Position numbers and translations under genes: made by a program
Shown: one piece after another, positions 21,254-33,467 of the stretch
Numbering within the stretch: the first letter of the stretch is position 1
Layout of the letters: every line of letters begins with the position of its first letter
Notes under the pieces: generated by a model
What the model was told of the DNA's origin: nothing
The model's input: only the letters and a program-made list of their open reading frames with translations
The model's database searches: none
Assembly: GCF_000224145.3 (NCBI RefSeq)
Contig: NC_020176.2
Span: forward strand, 5,088,902-5,152,901
Direction: 5' to 3'
DNA length: 64,000 nucleotides
DNA from: Ciona intestinalis
Lineage: Eukaryota > Chordata > Ascidiacea > Phlebobranchia > Cionidae

Positions 21254-21900
21254 TTTAACATTGAAGTTTAACCTTTGCAGTTTGTTTGTAAGTTTATGGA
21301 ATAGAACCTTTAGATTTAATGACCAAACTAAAAAAAAACTAAATGAACTTTACAACTTTTTATCTCCCGATCTCTGGTGTTTTGATTTAGTGATATGAGA
21401 CCTCTGTAAGAAACAGCGAGCGACATATGCGCATATATTTTAAGAAACACTAGGGTGGTCTTTAAGACAAGCCTATTTCATTTTAATTTACCATTAATTG
21501 GTGCGTTATCACAAACTTACCTGCTATGTGTACTAAAGCCTTGCATCGCGTTTCATAACGTATTACACTGTATACCGATCATACACGCATATTAGATTCC
21601 TATGGCGAATGCATAAACACCATGTTTACTACATTCATAGAAATTCATTCATACCTTGTGCCTTGGGAGGTCCCTTGGTAGGCGGGGTCTTTATTCTGCT
21701 GCTGAGTTGGTGACTCATGATATTACACAACAACCAGCCATTTGTAGGCAAGGCTATTTGCAAAGATTTGGTCTCATGATATTTCCTGACGTGAACGTAA
21801 GTAGTGTTAATATATGAATGTAACCTATTTATCCTCGCATGGCGGACAACGACAGTCGTTATAACACGGGTGTTCTGCTTCATACACCTCATGCACACTT
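21254..21900. other. Intergenic, no gene seen, ends in a repeat tail
   Basis: AT-rich, no credible frame. A reverse-orientation composite tail occupies about 21828-21925. Confidence 0.6.
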
Positions 21901-22837
21901 ACAAGTTACCACGTATGTAACTTTGTGATTGTTATTTGGATGGCACTACAGGGTTGGAACAATTACCGGTAAATAAATAGTAACACCACCGACACCAGGA
22001 CCTACCACAGTAACTACAACAACATGTCTTGTGATAGTGCCATGCTCTATTAGATTAGACTATGGCTGCATTAAGAAAAAAATCAAATTTGGCGCAAATA
22101 TTAAAATAAACTAACAGCATTGTTACGTCACAGGGGACATTCTCATTTCGTAGCGGCGAATCGTTTACCGTTCGATTGGAACCTTTCTTACTCGAATCCC
22201 ACTGCGCGCTATCTGTGCCGCGGGTAGGGTGAATCCTTGGTTTTAATTGATTCATAGTGTGTATGTTGTAACAATTGTGTTTAGAGATGAACAATCGTAT
22301 TCGCGCAATTAAAATATAAATGGATACTTCTGTCAGTTTGTTACGTCATAAGTAGACACAACTATATATGATGACAAAACAGTAAAATAAATAACTTTTA
22401 TTCACCTCGTGGCAGCTTACAAGTTACTACATATGTAATTTTGCGTGTGGCTATTTTTCTGAATTGCCGACAATTTGGACAATCCATTAGTGTCCACTGG
22501 GTTGGAGCAATCTAGTATCTTGTGCAAGGGCACATCACACGCTCACAATGGTAGCCGCATCGAGCCTTGAACGCGTATCTTCTGCTGACTAATGATAATT
22601 ATTCGAGACAAAGCAACCAGACAGCAGGTGTCGCTATACAATAGCTATGTTCGCGAACAAAGAACCGGAAGTTATAGAACAATCGCACGCAACGCGACAA
22701 TTAACAATCGATAGAAGTTATACTCTCTCGATAACTAGAATAACAACATTTGTGACGAAAGAATGAACAATAAGTTTTAAAAGCATGAACAAAGGAAAAT
22801 ACAAATAATAAATCCAACATACAAACAATGTATATTT
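21901..22837. repeat. 937-bp direct repeat, left copy, ending exactly at a gap
   Basis: Every stretch compared is identical to 23594-24530 (constant offset 1693) and the copy stops at the first N. Such an overlap points to two contigs whose ends were not merged. It contains a reverse-orientation SINE (22440-22580). Confidence 0.9.
22440..22580 (-). repeat. SINE centre and head (second copy at 24133-24273)
   Basis: Reverse orientation: ttgccgacaatttggacaat, tgtccactgggttggagc, then cacaatggtagccgcatcg and the B-box-like cgagccttgaac. Confidence 0.8.
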
Positions 22838-23337
22838 NNNNNNNNNNNNNNNNNNNNNNNNNNNNNNNNNNNNNNNNNNNNNNNNNNNNNNNNNNNNNNN
22901 NNNNNNNNNNNNNNNNNNNNNNNNNNNNNNNNNNNNNNNNNNNNNNNNNNNNNNNNNNNNNNNNNNNNNNNNNNNNNNNNNNNNNNNNNNNNNNNNNNNN
23001 NNNNNNNNNNNNNNNNNNNNNNNNNNNNNNNNNNNNNNNNNNNNNNNNNNNNNNNNNNNNNNNNNNNNNNNNNNNNNNNNNNNNNNNNNNNNNNNNNNNN
23101 NNNNNNNNNNNNNNNNNNNNNNNNNNNNNNNNNNNNNNNNNNNNNNNNNNNNNNNNNNNNNNNNNNNNNNNNNNNNNNNNNNNNNNNNNNNNNNNNNNNN
23201 NNNNNNNNNNNNNNNNNNNNNNNNNNNNNNNNNNNNNNNNNNNNNNNNNNNNNNNNNNNNNNNNNNNNNNNNNNNNNNNNNNNNNNNNNNNNNNNNNNNN
23301 NNNNNNNNNNNNNNNNNNNNNNNNNNNNNNNNNNNNN
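22838..23337. other. Assembly gap, exactly 500 N
   Basis: Five hundred Ns; long open frames across it are artefacts. Both sides carry the same 937-bp sequence, so the true gap may be absent. Confidence 0.97.
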
Positions 23338-23616
23338 GGCAGGACAACGACAGTCGTTATAACACGGGTGTTCTGTTTCATACACTTCGTGCCCGCTTAC
23401 AAGTTACCACGTATGCAACTTATTTATCCTCGCATGGCGGACAACGACAATTGTTATAACACGGGTGTTCTGTTTCATACACCTCGTGTCCGCTTACAAG
23501 TTACCACGTATGTAACTTATGTATCCTCGCATGGCGAGGCAACGACAGTCATTATAACACAGGTGTTCTGTTTTATACACCTCGTGCCCGCTTACAAGTT
23601 ACCACGTATGTAACTT
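23338..23616 (-). repeat. Tandem array of about three composite tail units
   Basis: Units begin near 23338 (truncated by the gap), 23421 and 23517, each reading from TTATCCTCGCATGGCGG to the AAGTTAC-7nt-GTAACTT hairpin. The period is about 96-103 bp. Confidence 0.9.
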
Positions 23617-24530
23617 TGTGATTGTTATTTGGATGGCACTACAGGGTTGGAACAATTACCGGTAAATAAATAGTAACACCACCGACACCAGGACCTACCA
23701 CAGTAACTACAACAACATGTCTTGTGATAGTGCCATGCTCTATTAGATTAGACTATGGCTGCATTAAGAAAAAAATCAAATTTGGCGCAAATATTAAAAT
23801 AAACTAACAGCATTGTTACGTCACAGGGGACATTCTCATTTCGTAGCGGCGAATCGTTTACCGTTCGATTGGAACCTTTCTTACTCGAATCCCACTGCGC
23901 GCTATCTGTGCCGCGGGTAGGGTGAATCCTTGGTTTTAATTGATTCATAGTGTGTATGTTGTAACAATTGTGTTTAGAGATGAACAATCGTATTCGCGCA
24001 ATTAAAATATAAATGGATACTTCTGTCAGTTTGTTACGTCATAAGTAGACACAACTATATATGATGACAAAACAGTAAAATAAATAACTTTTATTCACCT
24101 CGTGGCAGCTTACAAGTTACTACATATGTAATTTTGCGTGTGGCTATTTTTCTGAATTGCCGACAATTTGGACAATCCATTAGTGTCCACTGGGTTGGAG
24201 CAATCTAGTATCTTGTGCAAGGGCACATCACACGCTCACAATGGTAGCCGCATCGAGCCTTGAACGCGTATCTTCTGCTGACTAATGATAATTATTCGAG
24301 ACAAAGCAACCAGACAGCAGGTGTCGCTATACAATAGCTATGTTCGCGAACAAAGAACCGGAAGTTATAGAACAATCGCACGCAACGCGACAATTAACAA
24401 TCGATAGAAGTTATACTCTCTCGATAACTAGAATAACAACATTTGTGACGAAAGAATGAACAATAAGTTTTAAAAGCATGAACAAAGGAAAATACAAATA
24501 ATAAATCCAACATACAAACAATGTATATTT
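23594..24530. repeat. 937-bp direct repeat, right copy
   Basis: Counterpart of 21901-22837; it continues beyond the repeat into unique sequence at 24531. Confidence 0.9.
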
Positions 24531-26078
24531 ATCTTTGATTACAATAGCTAAGGTTTATATTAATTAACTTAACACAGAAATGGGAATTAGAACAAAACGA
24601 CGCGTTGAAGGTTAAAACAGGATGGGGTAAAAACTATGCTTCAGCAAAAGTGTCAAATAAATATCGTGGCTGCTAAACAAATCCTGTGTAACTGTTACAT
24701 GCAGGCTTACAGTGGTGGATATTGATTGTAGGAGTTTCTTTAGCCGCTTATAGTTGCCACAATAAGTTGGCATGAGAATGGTTGAATACAGGAAACAATG
24801 CTTCGAGTAACAGTGAGTGATCTTAGAGTTATTTCTGGCGTGCAAGGTACGAATAAGTGCAGTTTCCGCTGTGTCGCTGCAACCGAGTAATAAACATTTT
24901 CCCTCCGAAAACTGGAACACTTATACCAGGACAGAGGTGATTAAACAGGGTAGTTTATGTGTTATATCTAAGTATATGCGATTTAGTTAACGGAATATAA
25001 TATGTTACTAAGTATAAATGTGTCTAAGTCGTATATCGTAATATAAATGTTTAAATTGGCCAGATAAAAATAATTTAAAATATCACGGCAGATCAGGTGA
25101 GACCATTGCCGTGTATAAGTTAACATCTCTATAATTATTATATTTATTTCTTTTGTCTCATTTTAATCATGGATCACGCTTTTTGTTGTGACGTCATATA
25201 CTTTTCGTGCCCATTATAGCGCGTCGCTTGATGTTCATTATCCACACTACACCTATATCAAGAGGGTGTTTATATACGCATATGCGGTATAACATTATAT
25301 ATAACTGTAACCCCTGTGTCATGCATGATATACGGTGAATAAAGTCACAATGGTTAATTTTGGTTGGGTATGGCGTCCACTGTATATACTTTACTACGTA
25401 CGGCGTATATACCTAGTTAGACTTTTGTTAAGCCGTGTATATTTTAAACTCAAGTCACTGCGTTAAAAAACGGGTGTTTAATTTATTGGTTAAAGTTCTA
25501 TGAGGTTTAATATACTATATATAAACATATTTGTTCTGTGTTCTGTCGATTCTCATAAAACATAGGGTGTTTCGAAAGACTGTTATAATATTTTACACAA
25601 TTTAAATTAAAAAATATATGCTTGGTCAAATATTTAACTTTAAAACGAATATCAACCACATGTATACAAGAAGTTTGGATAAGAATAGATTCCACAACGT
25701 TGTGGTATACGATACTGGGCCTTGTTATTCTCTGGAACGCGTAATGCTAGCGGTGTAATGATATCGACGAATAATAGTCTAACACGCCTAAGACCAGCTC
25801 TATAGGATTGCGCCAACGGAGTAATACCGTGTATTGGTAACCTTATCTCTGCGCGACATTTACACCGAGCATTGTAAGATCCCGTTACTATTGTATAACA
25901 GCCACCTGTCACCCTGTAAAAGATTTCTCCCACCCTTATACGTATAACTGACACTTATACCTTAGCTACTAGGGAACGGTTAGGTCCTCTTAAAGGGGGC
26001 AAAAGTTAACTGTAATACTTTACCGCAGCGGGTAGTGTAGATGCACTTATAGTGTGTTAAACAAACTTGTTTTGTGTC
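24531..26078. other. Upstream region of the DUF3504 gene, no gene seen
   Basis: Several alternating pyrimidine-purine stretches (tatatacgcatatgcggtat near 25270, gtacggcgtatatacc near 25397) could form small hairpins. Two minus-strand open frames of about 100 codons (24612-24920, 25652-25954) show no recognisable domain and no splice context. Confidence 0.5.
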
Positions 26079-28251
26079 ATGGATATTTTGGATCTAAGTT
26101 TAGAAAAGAAAAACCGTCGCAAGTGTCATCTACCACAGCGCCGTACTATTCATAACAAGATGGTGGATTTGGAAACAACGTTGGGAGCAATCAAGAAACC
26201 AAACGTTCAGGACGCCATGCATAATGTCACGCAACTAAGACGACCTGAGCATATTATATTCGGAGAGGAAAAATCAAGCGAGTCACCGAGTATCCGTTCT
26301 AACGGCGCCGTGTTACCACATCCTAATATAACTCTTAACCAATCAAGTCCAAGATACTCGTTTTTGGAGCCAGTTACGTCATCAAGCCCACTGATGCGGA
26401 ACGTGAACAGTCCCCGGTTCGCAGCAGAAGATGTTTTACCAAACGACGCGCCAGGGATTCCAGAGCGAACGAAGAAACAAAATAGATGGGCGTTTAATGT
26501 CTGGAGAGAATGGGCTCGCAAGCGAAACCTAGTGGTAGGTTTGATGTTAAGTGTATGTCCGCATGGGGGCAGTATCAATGCTCGATGTAACTTATCTATC
26601 CTCGCGTGGCGGACAATGGCAGTCATTATAACACGAGTGTTCTGTTTCATACACCTCGTGCCCGCTTACGAGTTTGTAACTATGTAACCACGTATGTAAC
26701 TTTGCAAGTAATTATTCTTGCACTTCTCTAATACATGGCTGTTTATTTAGGCGAATCACTCTGAGGACGTCCCGCTTGATGTTGGGAAAGCAAGTGAAGA
26801 AGAATTGGACAAATGGTTGGCCAAGTTTGTTAAGGTAAAATAATACCAACTTTTAGCTTTTATTTGTTTATTCGACTACGGTAGCAATGTTTTTAGAATT
26901 TTTAAGGTACTGTTAAATGTGGTTAAGAAAACTTTCTCATGACACTGATACTCAATGTTTATTGTTTACCACATAAATTTCGACAAATTATTTTTTGTTA
27001 AATATTTTTTAAGTGCCATTTTTATACTAAGTAAACTTTCCTACGTCACTGATATACCAACTTTTACCCCAGGAGATACGACGTAAAGATGGCAACCCTT
27101 ACCCGCCCCATACACTAATGCAGATTGTGATGGGGATACAACGTTATCTCCGCCAGCAAGCGGGCCGGCCATCTATTTGTATCTTAGACCGAAGCAACCC
27201 CGCATACCACCATTTCAGATTAGTGTTGGATGAACGCATTAAAGAATTAACCAGCGATGGAATATCTGCTTATCATAAATCGAGCAGAAGAAGCTTTCCG
27301 AGTTCGAAGCTCGGTTCGGCCCAACCACAATTCCCTGACGAGTCAATGTTGTGGGAGACAGGAGTAATCGGCACCGACACGGCGCTTGGGCTGCTTAATG
27401 CTGTGTTTTATTACAACACAGTGACGTTTGGGATACGAACAGTAGACGAGCATTGGCATTTAAAGTTGTCTCATTACGTTATTGGGAACAGGGGTCAACA
27501 GTCACAAATGTTCGTTGAGTTTCTACCGTCGCGTGACTCTGTTTACACAGTGCGAGGATCAACTAAAGATAAGAGAGTTTACGCAGAACATGGAAACTCC
27601 AGGTGTATTGTCAAAATATTCCAGAAATACATGTCTCTGCTGCCATCTGACGGTCCTTTCTACCGGCACCCACAAGAACCAACATTAGTCGACAGGTCAA
27701 TTCGATTCTCAGACCAATGGATCGGAAAGAACCGACTACGAGCCATGATTAAACATATCTTTGATAGCACAAGGGTAGGGGGGCGACCCAGCGAACCTGT
27801 CACGCCGAAACCGACATACGTTGAAGCGAAACAAGAACCGCAGACCGAGAGCTCAGAAAACAGAGTGTTGTCTGTCTACGATCGTCTTGCTCATGCCATG
27901 CTGCAACTAACGCAAATGCGAGGCCCGATTGCCAATAACCAATCACCTCAAGACGGTAGCAAAGACTCCACAGACGTAGAATCAACGGGGACGCCTAACG
28001 ACTATATTGAACGTTTAGAAACCGCATCGTCCAATTTTGACGACGACCATGAACCTCCAAGCAAAATAATAAAAACAGATTTTGAAAACACAAGTCTAGA
28101 CGTAAACGTGGATACACACACAGACAACGGGCAACAACCACCAAATAGAGACTCACCTGACAACAGCACTTTGGAAATAACGGTCCCAAAACTGATTAGG
28201 TACATAGAAGTGACGAGAGATTCGAAACGTTATTCATTTCAACTTGATTAA
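26079..28251 (+). CDS. DUF3504 (Crypton-derived) domain protein, QRICH1/ZMYM-like
   Basis: Three exons: 26079-26534, 26751-26834, 27073-28251, all joining in phase 0 and giving 572 residues. Residues about 130-340 resemble the C-terminal DUF3504 domain of QRICH1, ZMYM2/3/4 and KCTD1. Seen: RWAFNVWREWARKRN, then EELDKWLAKFVKEIRRKDG, then YPPHTLMQIVMGIQRYLR, then LLNAVFYYNTVTFGIRTVDEH, then GPFYRHPQ. Published work derives this domain from tyrosine recombinases of Crypton transposons; most family members are nuclear regulators. The N-terminus is Ser/Pro-rich; the C-terminus is Ser/Thr/Asp-rich and probably disordered. No zinc fingers or Gln-rich region are visible, so orthology to a specific vertebrate gene is unclear. 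No terminal repeats flank the gene, and introns interrupt it, so it looks like a host gene. A composite-repeat copy sits in intron 1; possible polyA signal ATTAAA at 28330. The nearest gene is convergent. Confidence 0.78.
26590..26710 (-). repeat. Composite repeat tail in intron 1 of the DUF3504 gene
   Basis: Reverse-orientation tail (tatcctcgcgtggcggacaa to ccacgtatgtaactttgc). Confidence 0.85.
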
Positions 28252-29034
28252 AACTATCAGTATTACTTTATCTTTTACTCGCACACCGCAATCTGAACAT
28301 ATACCTGTACTGTACTGTAATACTTTGCAATTAAATACAAACTAAAATATCAACAACACTTAACTGTGTAATACAACTTCTACTGTAGACAGTGCAGACT
28401 GCAATAATCAACAAAATCAGGTTGAAATTCCGCGGGAAATTATTACAAACGCGTTTGTTACGTTTAAAGCGCCATTGTTACGTCATAGACGATCGGTGCT
28501 GGTTGCAGGATAAACAAAATGGCGAACTTGAACAAGTTGGTGTAATGTTTGCAAATAAAAAGTAGCAATACACCCGATGCTTGGCGATGCAACTGTAGTA
28601 TATGCATATAGACCACAGTGTTATTTAGAAAGGTACGTTATGCCAATCACATTGTGGAACTTGTAAAACTGATAAGTGCAACTTTGTTTAACAGATTTTC
28701 TAGGTTAAAACGTAGTTAGCTTGTGCAATATCAAGAAAAAGAAACTAGAAAACAAGATTGCACGTAGACTAGAAGTACATTTCTGTCCAACGGAGTTAGA
28801 ATCTGGAATATGAAGACTGTTATAATATGCTGGTGTATTAAAATGACCATAACCGTTTGGTAAGTTGTAATATAGTTTACTCAATGGATTAGGTTGAAAC
28901 AATTGCCGTTAAGTGTCTTGCCCAAGGACGTATATAGGCCTACAAAGGTGGTAGCGTTGAGCCTTAAACCTAGTAGCAGAGTGCTCCAGTTATGAGGTAT
29001 AAAGCATTGTACCGATTCATAAGCTAAAGAGTCG
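28252..29034. other. Convergent intergenic region
   Basis: Contains the 3' flank of the DUF3504 gene and, at 28885-28985, a reverse-orientation SINE fragment (caattgccgttaagtgtctt, ggtagcgttgagcctt). No gene seen. Confidence 0.6.
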
Positions 29035-31430
29035 TTAACTAAACGTACATAGAACAATAGTTTCGTTAATCCAAGTGAGGTAGTTTGACACTCTTGTATA
29101 AACCCCGGGTCTTCGAGATAAAGCACAACCGACCCCGTAGCTCGTAATGCCTTGTAACACAAAGATACCGGTGTCGTTGCAGGTCAGTGGACCCCCGCTG
29201 TCGCCCTGGCACGAATCTATATTACCGGCTTCGTACCTGAATAAGACATAATAATAGGATAAGACATAATATATAAGACACAATATATGACTTAAATTTG
29301 AATAAGGCATAATAAATGTGACTTAAATATTAATACCATCTTGCAATAACTGGCCTGTGTCGCAAACAAAGCCCCGACCGGTAAGCTGCCCTGTAAAACC
29401 TACGACCCCAGGTTCGATACCCTTGCTGGTGGGTCGACTTACCCCGCGCAAAATTGCTCGTTTGTGAAGACCATAATGCCTTCTTGTCTGTACCATGCCA
29501 CACACTGGCTGTCGTTAACTATTGGTACCACAGCTTGCTGTAGGATGTTTGGGCTAACAGAACTGGAATCTGGAGACGGTTTAAACATATAATGAGAACA
29601 ATGTAACATATTTATCCTCGCATTGCGGGGCAACGACAGTCGGTGTAAGTTATAACACAGGTGTTCTGTTTCATACACCTCGTGCCTGCTTACAAGTTAC
29701 CACGTATGTAACTTATCTATCCTCGCATGGTAGGGTAACGACAGTCATTATAACATGGGTGTTCTGTTTCATACACTTCGTGCCCGCTTACAAGTTACCA
29801 CGTATGTAACTTATTTATCCTCGCATGGCGGGGCAACTACAGTCGTTATAACACGGGTGTTCTGTTTCATACACCGCGTGCCCGCTCACCAGTTACCACG
29901 CAAGTAACTTATTTATCCTCGCATGGCGGGGCAACGGCAGTCGTTATAACACGGGTGTTCTGTTTCATACACCTCATGCCCGCTTAGTTACCACGCATGT
30001 AACTTATTTTACCCACAAGGGACCTCACCTGCTGTGGTTCCCCACCCGGTAATCCAACATGGCGATCCTACGATGGCAATCATGCCTGGACTTGGTAGCG
30101 CCACCGCGCGTACGTTCGCATTAAAGGTAATGGGGAGCGAAGTTTGTAGGAGTGTGATGTCATTAAGGAAAGTGCTTGAAACATAATCTGTGAAACAAAC
30201 AAGAAGATATGACTTTTGGTTGGTGAGGTCGTTTATATCCTCGTAGTTGAAAACTGAAGTGCCTTGTTATTTAGAAACATTAATGAGATTTGAACATTGT
30301 TCGTTAGACCTTTGGTACGATTGTCAAATGTTTACCTGGATGGTCGTGGAATGACGTCAACCGATACGTCACATCCGTCGCTTCACCAGCCAACAAGTTT
30401 GTGACGCCGAGTCGAACTTCAATTGATGACGCAGACCGTATTCTGTGACGTAATAATCGTTCATTATAAGCCAAGGTGAACAAAACTGGGTTGAAATTAG
30501 CGCCCACTAACGGTTACCACGTAAACACACACACATGCTGTCTGGATACTGGCGCTCACCCACAAAGTAATATAAGTGAGAACGTATAGGCGGGAAGGGG
30601 TAATGAAACAGAACACTCGTTTTATAAAGTCTTAAATTTTCCCGCCCAGCATGGATATAAAAAAAGTAACATACGTTGTAACTTGGTAAGCGGCCCGAGG
30701 TGTATTGGTTAAGCGCTACGTGAGGGTATATACAAGTTACATTCCTATTCACCATACACGCACCCCTCTGTGCAATGAGCGGCCGATATCAACCATCGGT
30801 TCGAAATCACTGAACATCCACAAAAGTTTGTCCCCGTTGATATAAACCTTATGCTTCCCTGCCATGGCCATCGTCCCAACGTGGCGTCAACGCCGCCAAC
30901 AATGCGGGAATCTAAAGGAAACAAACTGTAATTTACCAACCTAAAGTAGCGATCGGACCCTATAGTTACTTGCCTCGTGTTTCTGCAAGGGCAACCAACC
31001 GATAATATGACGGTCGCTTTTATAATCTTAGTCAAAGAACCTTTGGTATTTTAGGGTGAGTTATTTTTACTAAAACGTAGGCAACGCCCGAGCTATGGCT
31101 TGTACAAACTGGAAACAACAACCCGTGACCTACTTGGCAAACAAATATAGAAAGTCAATTATTTACGAGACGACTTATATTTGTGTCCATCGACTTCAAA
31201 AGGGATATTTACTCTATTTTAACTTCCTATTTCGTCTCATTGTTATATCTTATTCAAGGTAAACAAAAACTTTAAAAAAATAAAAAAAAAGAGAAGTTAA
31301 AAAATATAACGTTGCACTCGTTATTAAACAATGCAGCTTAAATGTACAAACCTATACACTTACCTCTTCCATAAACTCCATTAACATTTGCGATGACCAG
31401 AAACGAACTAAAAACAAAAACCCAAAACAT
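29035..31430 (-). CDS. Secreted trypsin-like serine protease (S1A family)
   Basis: Cleaves peptide bonds, probably after Lys/Arg, outside the cell. Six exons join in phase, read right to left: 31364-31430 (ATG), 30764-30911, 30336-30442, 30029-30187, 29443-29569, 29035-29236 (stop), giving about 270 residues, usual for a single-domain S1 protease. Seen: signal peptide ([18 protein letters not shown]), activation site R-IVGG, catalytic His in SAAHC, catalytic Asp in NDITLL, the CWITGWGTT segment, FCAG, and the catalytic Ser in [11 protein letters not shown]. The Asp six residues before the Ser predicts trypsin-like specificity; [13 protein letters not shown] is the usual C-terminal helix. Odd: the segment after the first Cys reads CGCSVI where CGGSLI is usual, adding a cysteine. 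The donors of exon 2 (GTGCGT) and exon 3 (GTAAAC) are non-consensus but in phase. The physiological substrate cannot be told. Confidence 0.9.
29603..30008 (-). repeat. Tandem array of four composite tail units in a protease intron
   Basis: Units begin near 29609, 29711, 29812 and 29909, period about 97-102 bp, each ending in the AAGTTAC-7nt-GTAACTT hairpin or a variant. The array fills most of the intron between the exons at 29443 and 30029. Confidence 0.92.
30585..30700 (+). repeat. Worn composite repeat tail
   Basis: Fragments gaaacagaacactcg and ttcccgcccagcatggata, then a second start gtaacatacgttgtaacttg. It lies in a protease intron. Confidence 0.6.
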
Positions 31431-33467
31431 TCCTATTGTTTCTGTTGAACGAAAGTACAACCTTTTTTATATTTCTATTTAAGTTTCAATACAAACTTGA
31501 CAGCATGTATGTTTTTATACGCTTTTCATCTCAAACATTTCGGTTTAAAAACTGAAACCATCTTTAGCGATGTCTCAACTAATCTAAGCTATTTTTCTTG
31601 TTTCAACAACTAAATGAATACGAGCTTTATCACAGTTCCAGGTTTATCTAACTTAGATATTTACACAAATGGTGCAATGAACGCTGATTAATGATTGAAG
31701 AATATTACACCACAGCTATAAACATGACAATGATTAACCCATATATATTTCACCAACACATTTGCCTACCGTTCATATATGGCACTATGGTACAACCTGT
31801 TGATTATGAGGGTTACCGACCAACTTCGTCCCGCCATGCTATGGATACGCCGTTCGGCCACAAAGCAATTGATCCCAGGTATTGTTAAGTCTCAATGGAA
31901 TGGTCACAACGCGTCGCGCTGTATAGTTGCTTTAACAACCTGTCGAAACAATCAAACAATACGAACGCGCGCACAGCGTAACTTTGTGACGTAGTGAAGG
32001 ACAAATCATATTTTTTTATTTAATTTTTCGAATACGAAAACGAAAACAAACTAATTAAACAACGAAGAGAAGGAATTTAAACCTAAACGTCGGTCGTTAA
32101 AATACGCTACGGTTAAAACGGAAACGTGTCAATAAAATCGGATCTGCCCGATCCCACATGGCGTTAATAAACTTTACGTTTACACTGAACGATCACAAAC
32201 CTATATGTTTTCAAAATTTTTTTTTTTTAAGATAAACACGCACGATTAAAAAAACATGGATAAGACTTTTCAAACTCTTTTATTGTCCAATGTAGGAGTA
32301 AACAAAGTTATTTAGAGCAATATATATAAGGATACAAATAAATTGTGGTAGCAGCATCAAGCCTCGAACAAATAACGTCTGGTCTAGAGGAAGACGTGAT
32401 GACCAATGTGCCACGGCCCAGTATGGTCATGGAAACTCTAATACCACTTAACACATCCTCGTTCAATACACCCACTGTACCCACAGTCGTAATGAACTTA
32501 AAAGTTCGGGGTAGTAAGACGTTTTAAGGTGGCTGTACACAGTATCCGGCATGCGAATTCGCCTGCGAAGTCGTATGCAAACCCATTACCGAGTTCCGCA
32601 TGCGGCAGCGAAATCCGGACAAAACAGACGAATTTCGGATACTGTGTACAGCCACCTTTACGCTACCGACGATTTCTATATGTATGCGACCCCCACTTAC
32701 AGGTAATTCCCCTGTCTTGATATTACTCCTAAACGTGCGTGACGTGTACCAAGGTATTTTGGGGTCTATGAATAAACACAAGGGGTATGTACGATAATTG
32801 TGTACTTAACATACTGTTGTGTATGAAACGGTGAAACTGTGTATATATTTATGTTGTTATTTTCTGCCGTAAGGAAGCATACAGTCATGCTGATATCCGC
32901 TGTATTGCCTACATTGCAGCTAACGTGGAATGACAATACTTGTTTTTGCTGCATTTTTTGGCTGTTGAGGTTTCGTATAGACGTTATATTTGCACAGGGC
33001 TATGGACGTTATGTTTCAGTTTAAAATACAAAAAAAAATGCAAACAAAATTGATTTTTTTAATAAGTTTAGAATTGATAGCATGAATGCATGATAGGCAC
33101 ATACAGTGACAGTACTCGGATATTTAGCAATAAACTTATTTTACTTTTTCTCAACAAGGAATATAATTAGTTATTCGTGTTATATATTCATAATTTTTGT
33201 TTAATTTGCTTAAAATTAGTTACAATACATGCATATTTTATGTAATTCTATTTTGCTACCAAACAAAATTAAATAAACTGTTTAAAAACTATTGCATAAA
33301 AGTTAAGAAATTTTTATTTACAAATTTTAAAGCAACCTTTATTATTTCTATTACTTAGTATTTAATTTTATAAACCTGTGAAACTAGTTTGTTATTTTGC
33401 CTCAGGCCAAATTACTTGGAGTGAGTGGTTGTGGAGACGTTCAAGTTGCTGGTTTGTTGAAAGCAAG
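31431..33467. other. Head-to-head intergenic region, protease / SLC25A21
   Basis: AT-rich spacer with a SINE-head remnant (32341-32385) and a small MITE (32527-32657). A pyrimidine-rich splice acceptor (ttgttattttgcctcag, ending about 33405) lies about 60 bp before the SLC25A21 start. It may serve a 5' untranslated intron or a trans-spliced leader, both known in Ciona. Confidence 0.55.
32527..32657. mobile_element. PIF/Harbinger-like MITE, 131 bp, TTA target duplication
   Basis: Perfect 22-bp terminal inverted repeats (AGGTGGCTGTACACAGTATC... and its reverse complement) are flanked on both sides by TTA (32524-32526 and 32658-32660). A 3-bp TTA/TAA duplication is typical of PIF/Harbinger elements. 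There is no room for a transposase. Confidence 0.85.

Noticed and set aside
22055-22294. 79-codon minus-strand frame, repeated at 23748-23987
   Set aside because: It recurs only because the 937-bp segment is duplicated; no domain or splice context.
22701-23613. Long frames of 200-260 codons
   Set aside because: They run through 500 Ns and have no real sequence in most of their length.
24612-24920. 102-codon minus-strand frame
   Set aside because: No domain, signal peptide or splice context; length within chance for this composition.
25652-25954. 100-codon minus-strand frame upstream of the DUF3504 gene
   Set aside because: No recognisable features; I could not join it to any exon. Kept only as a weak possibility.
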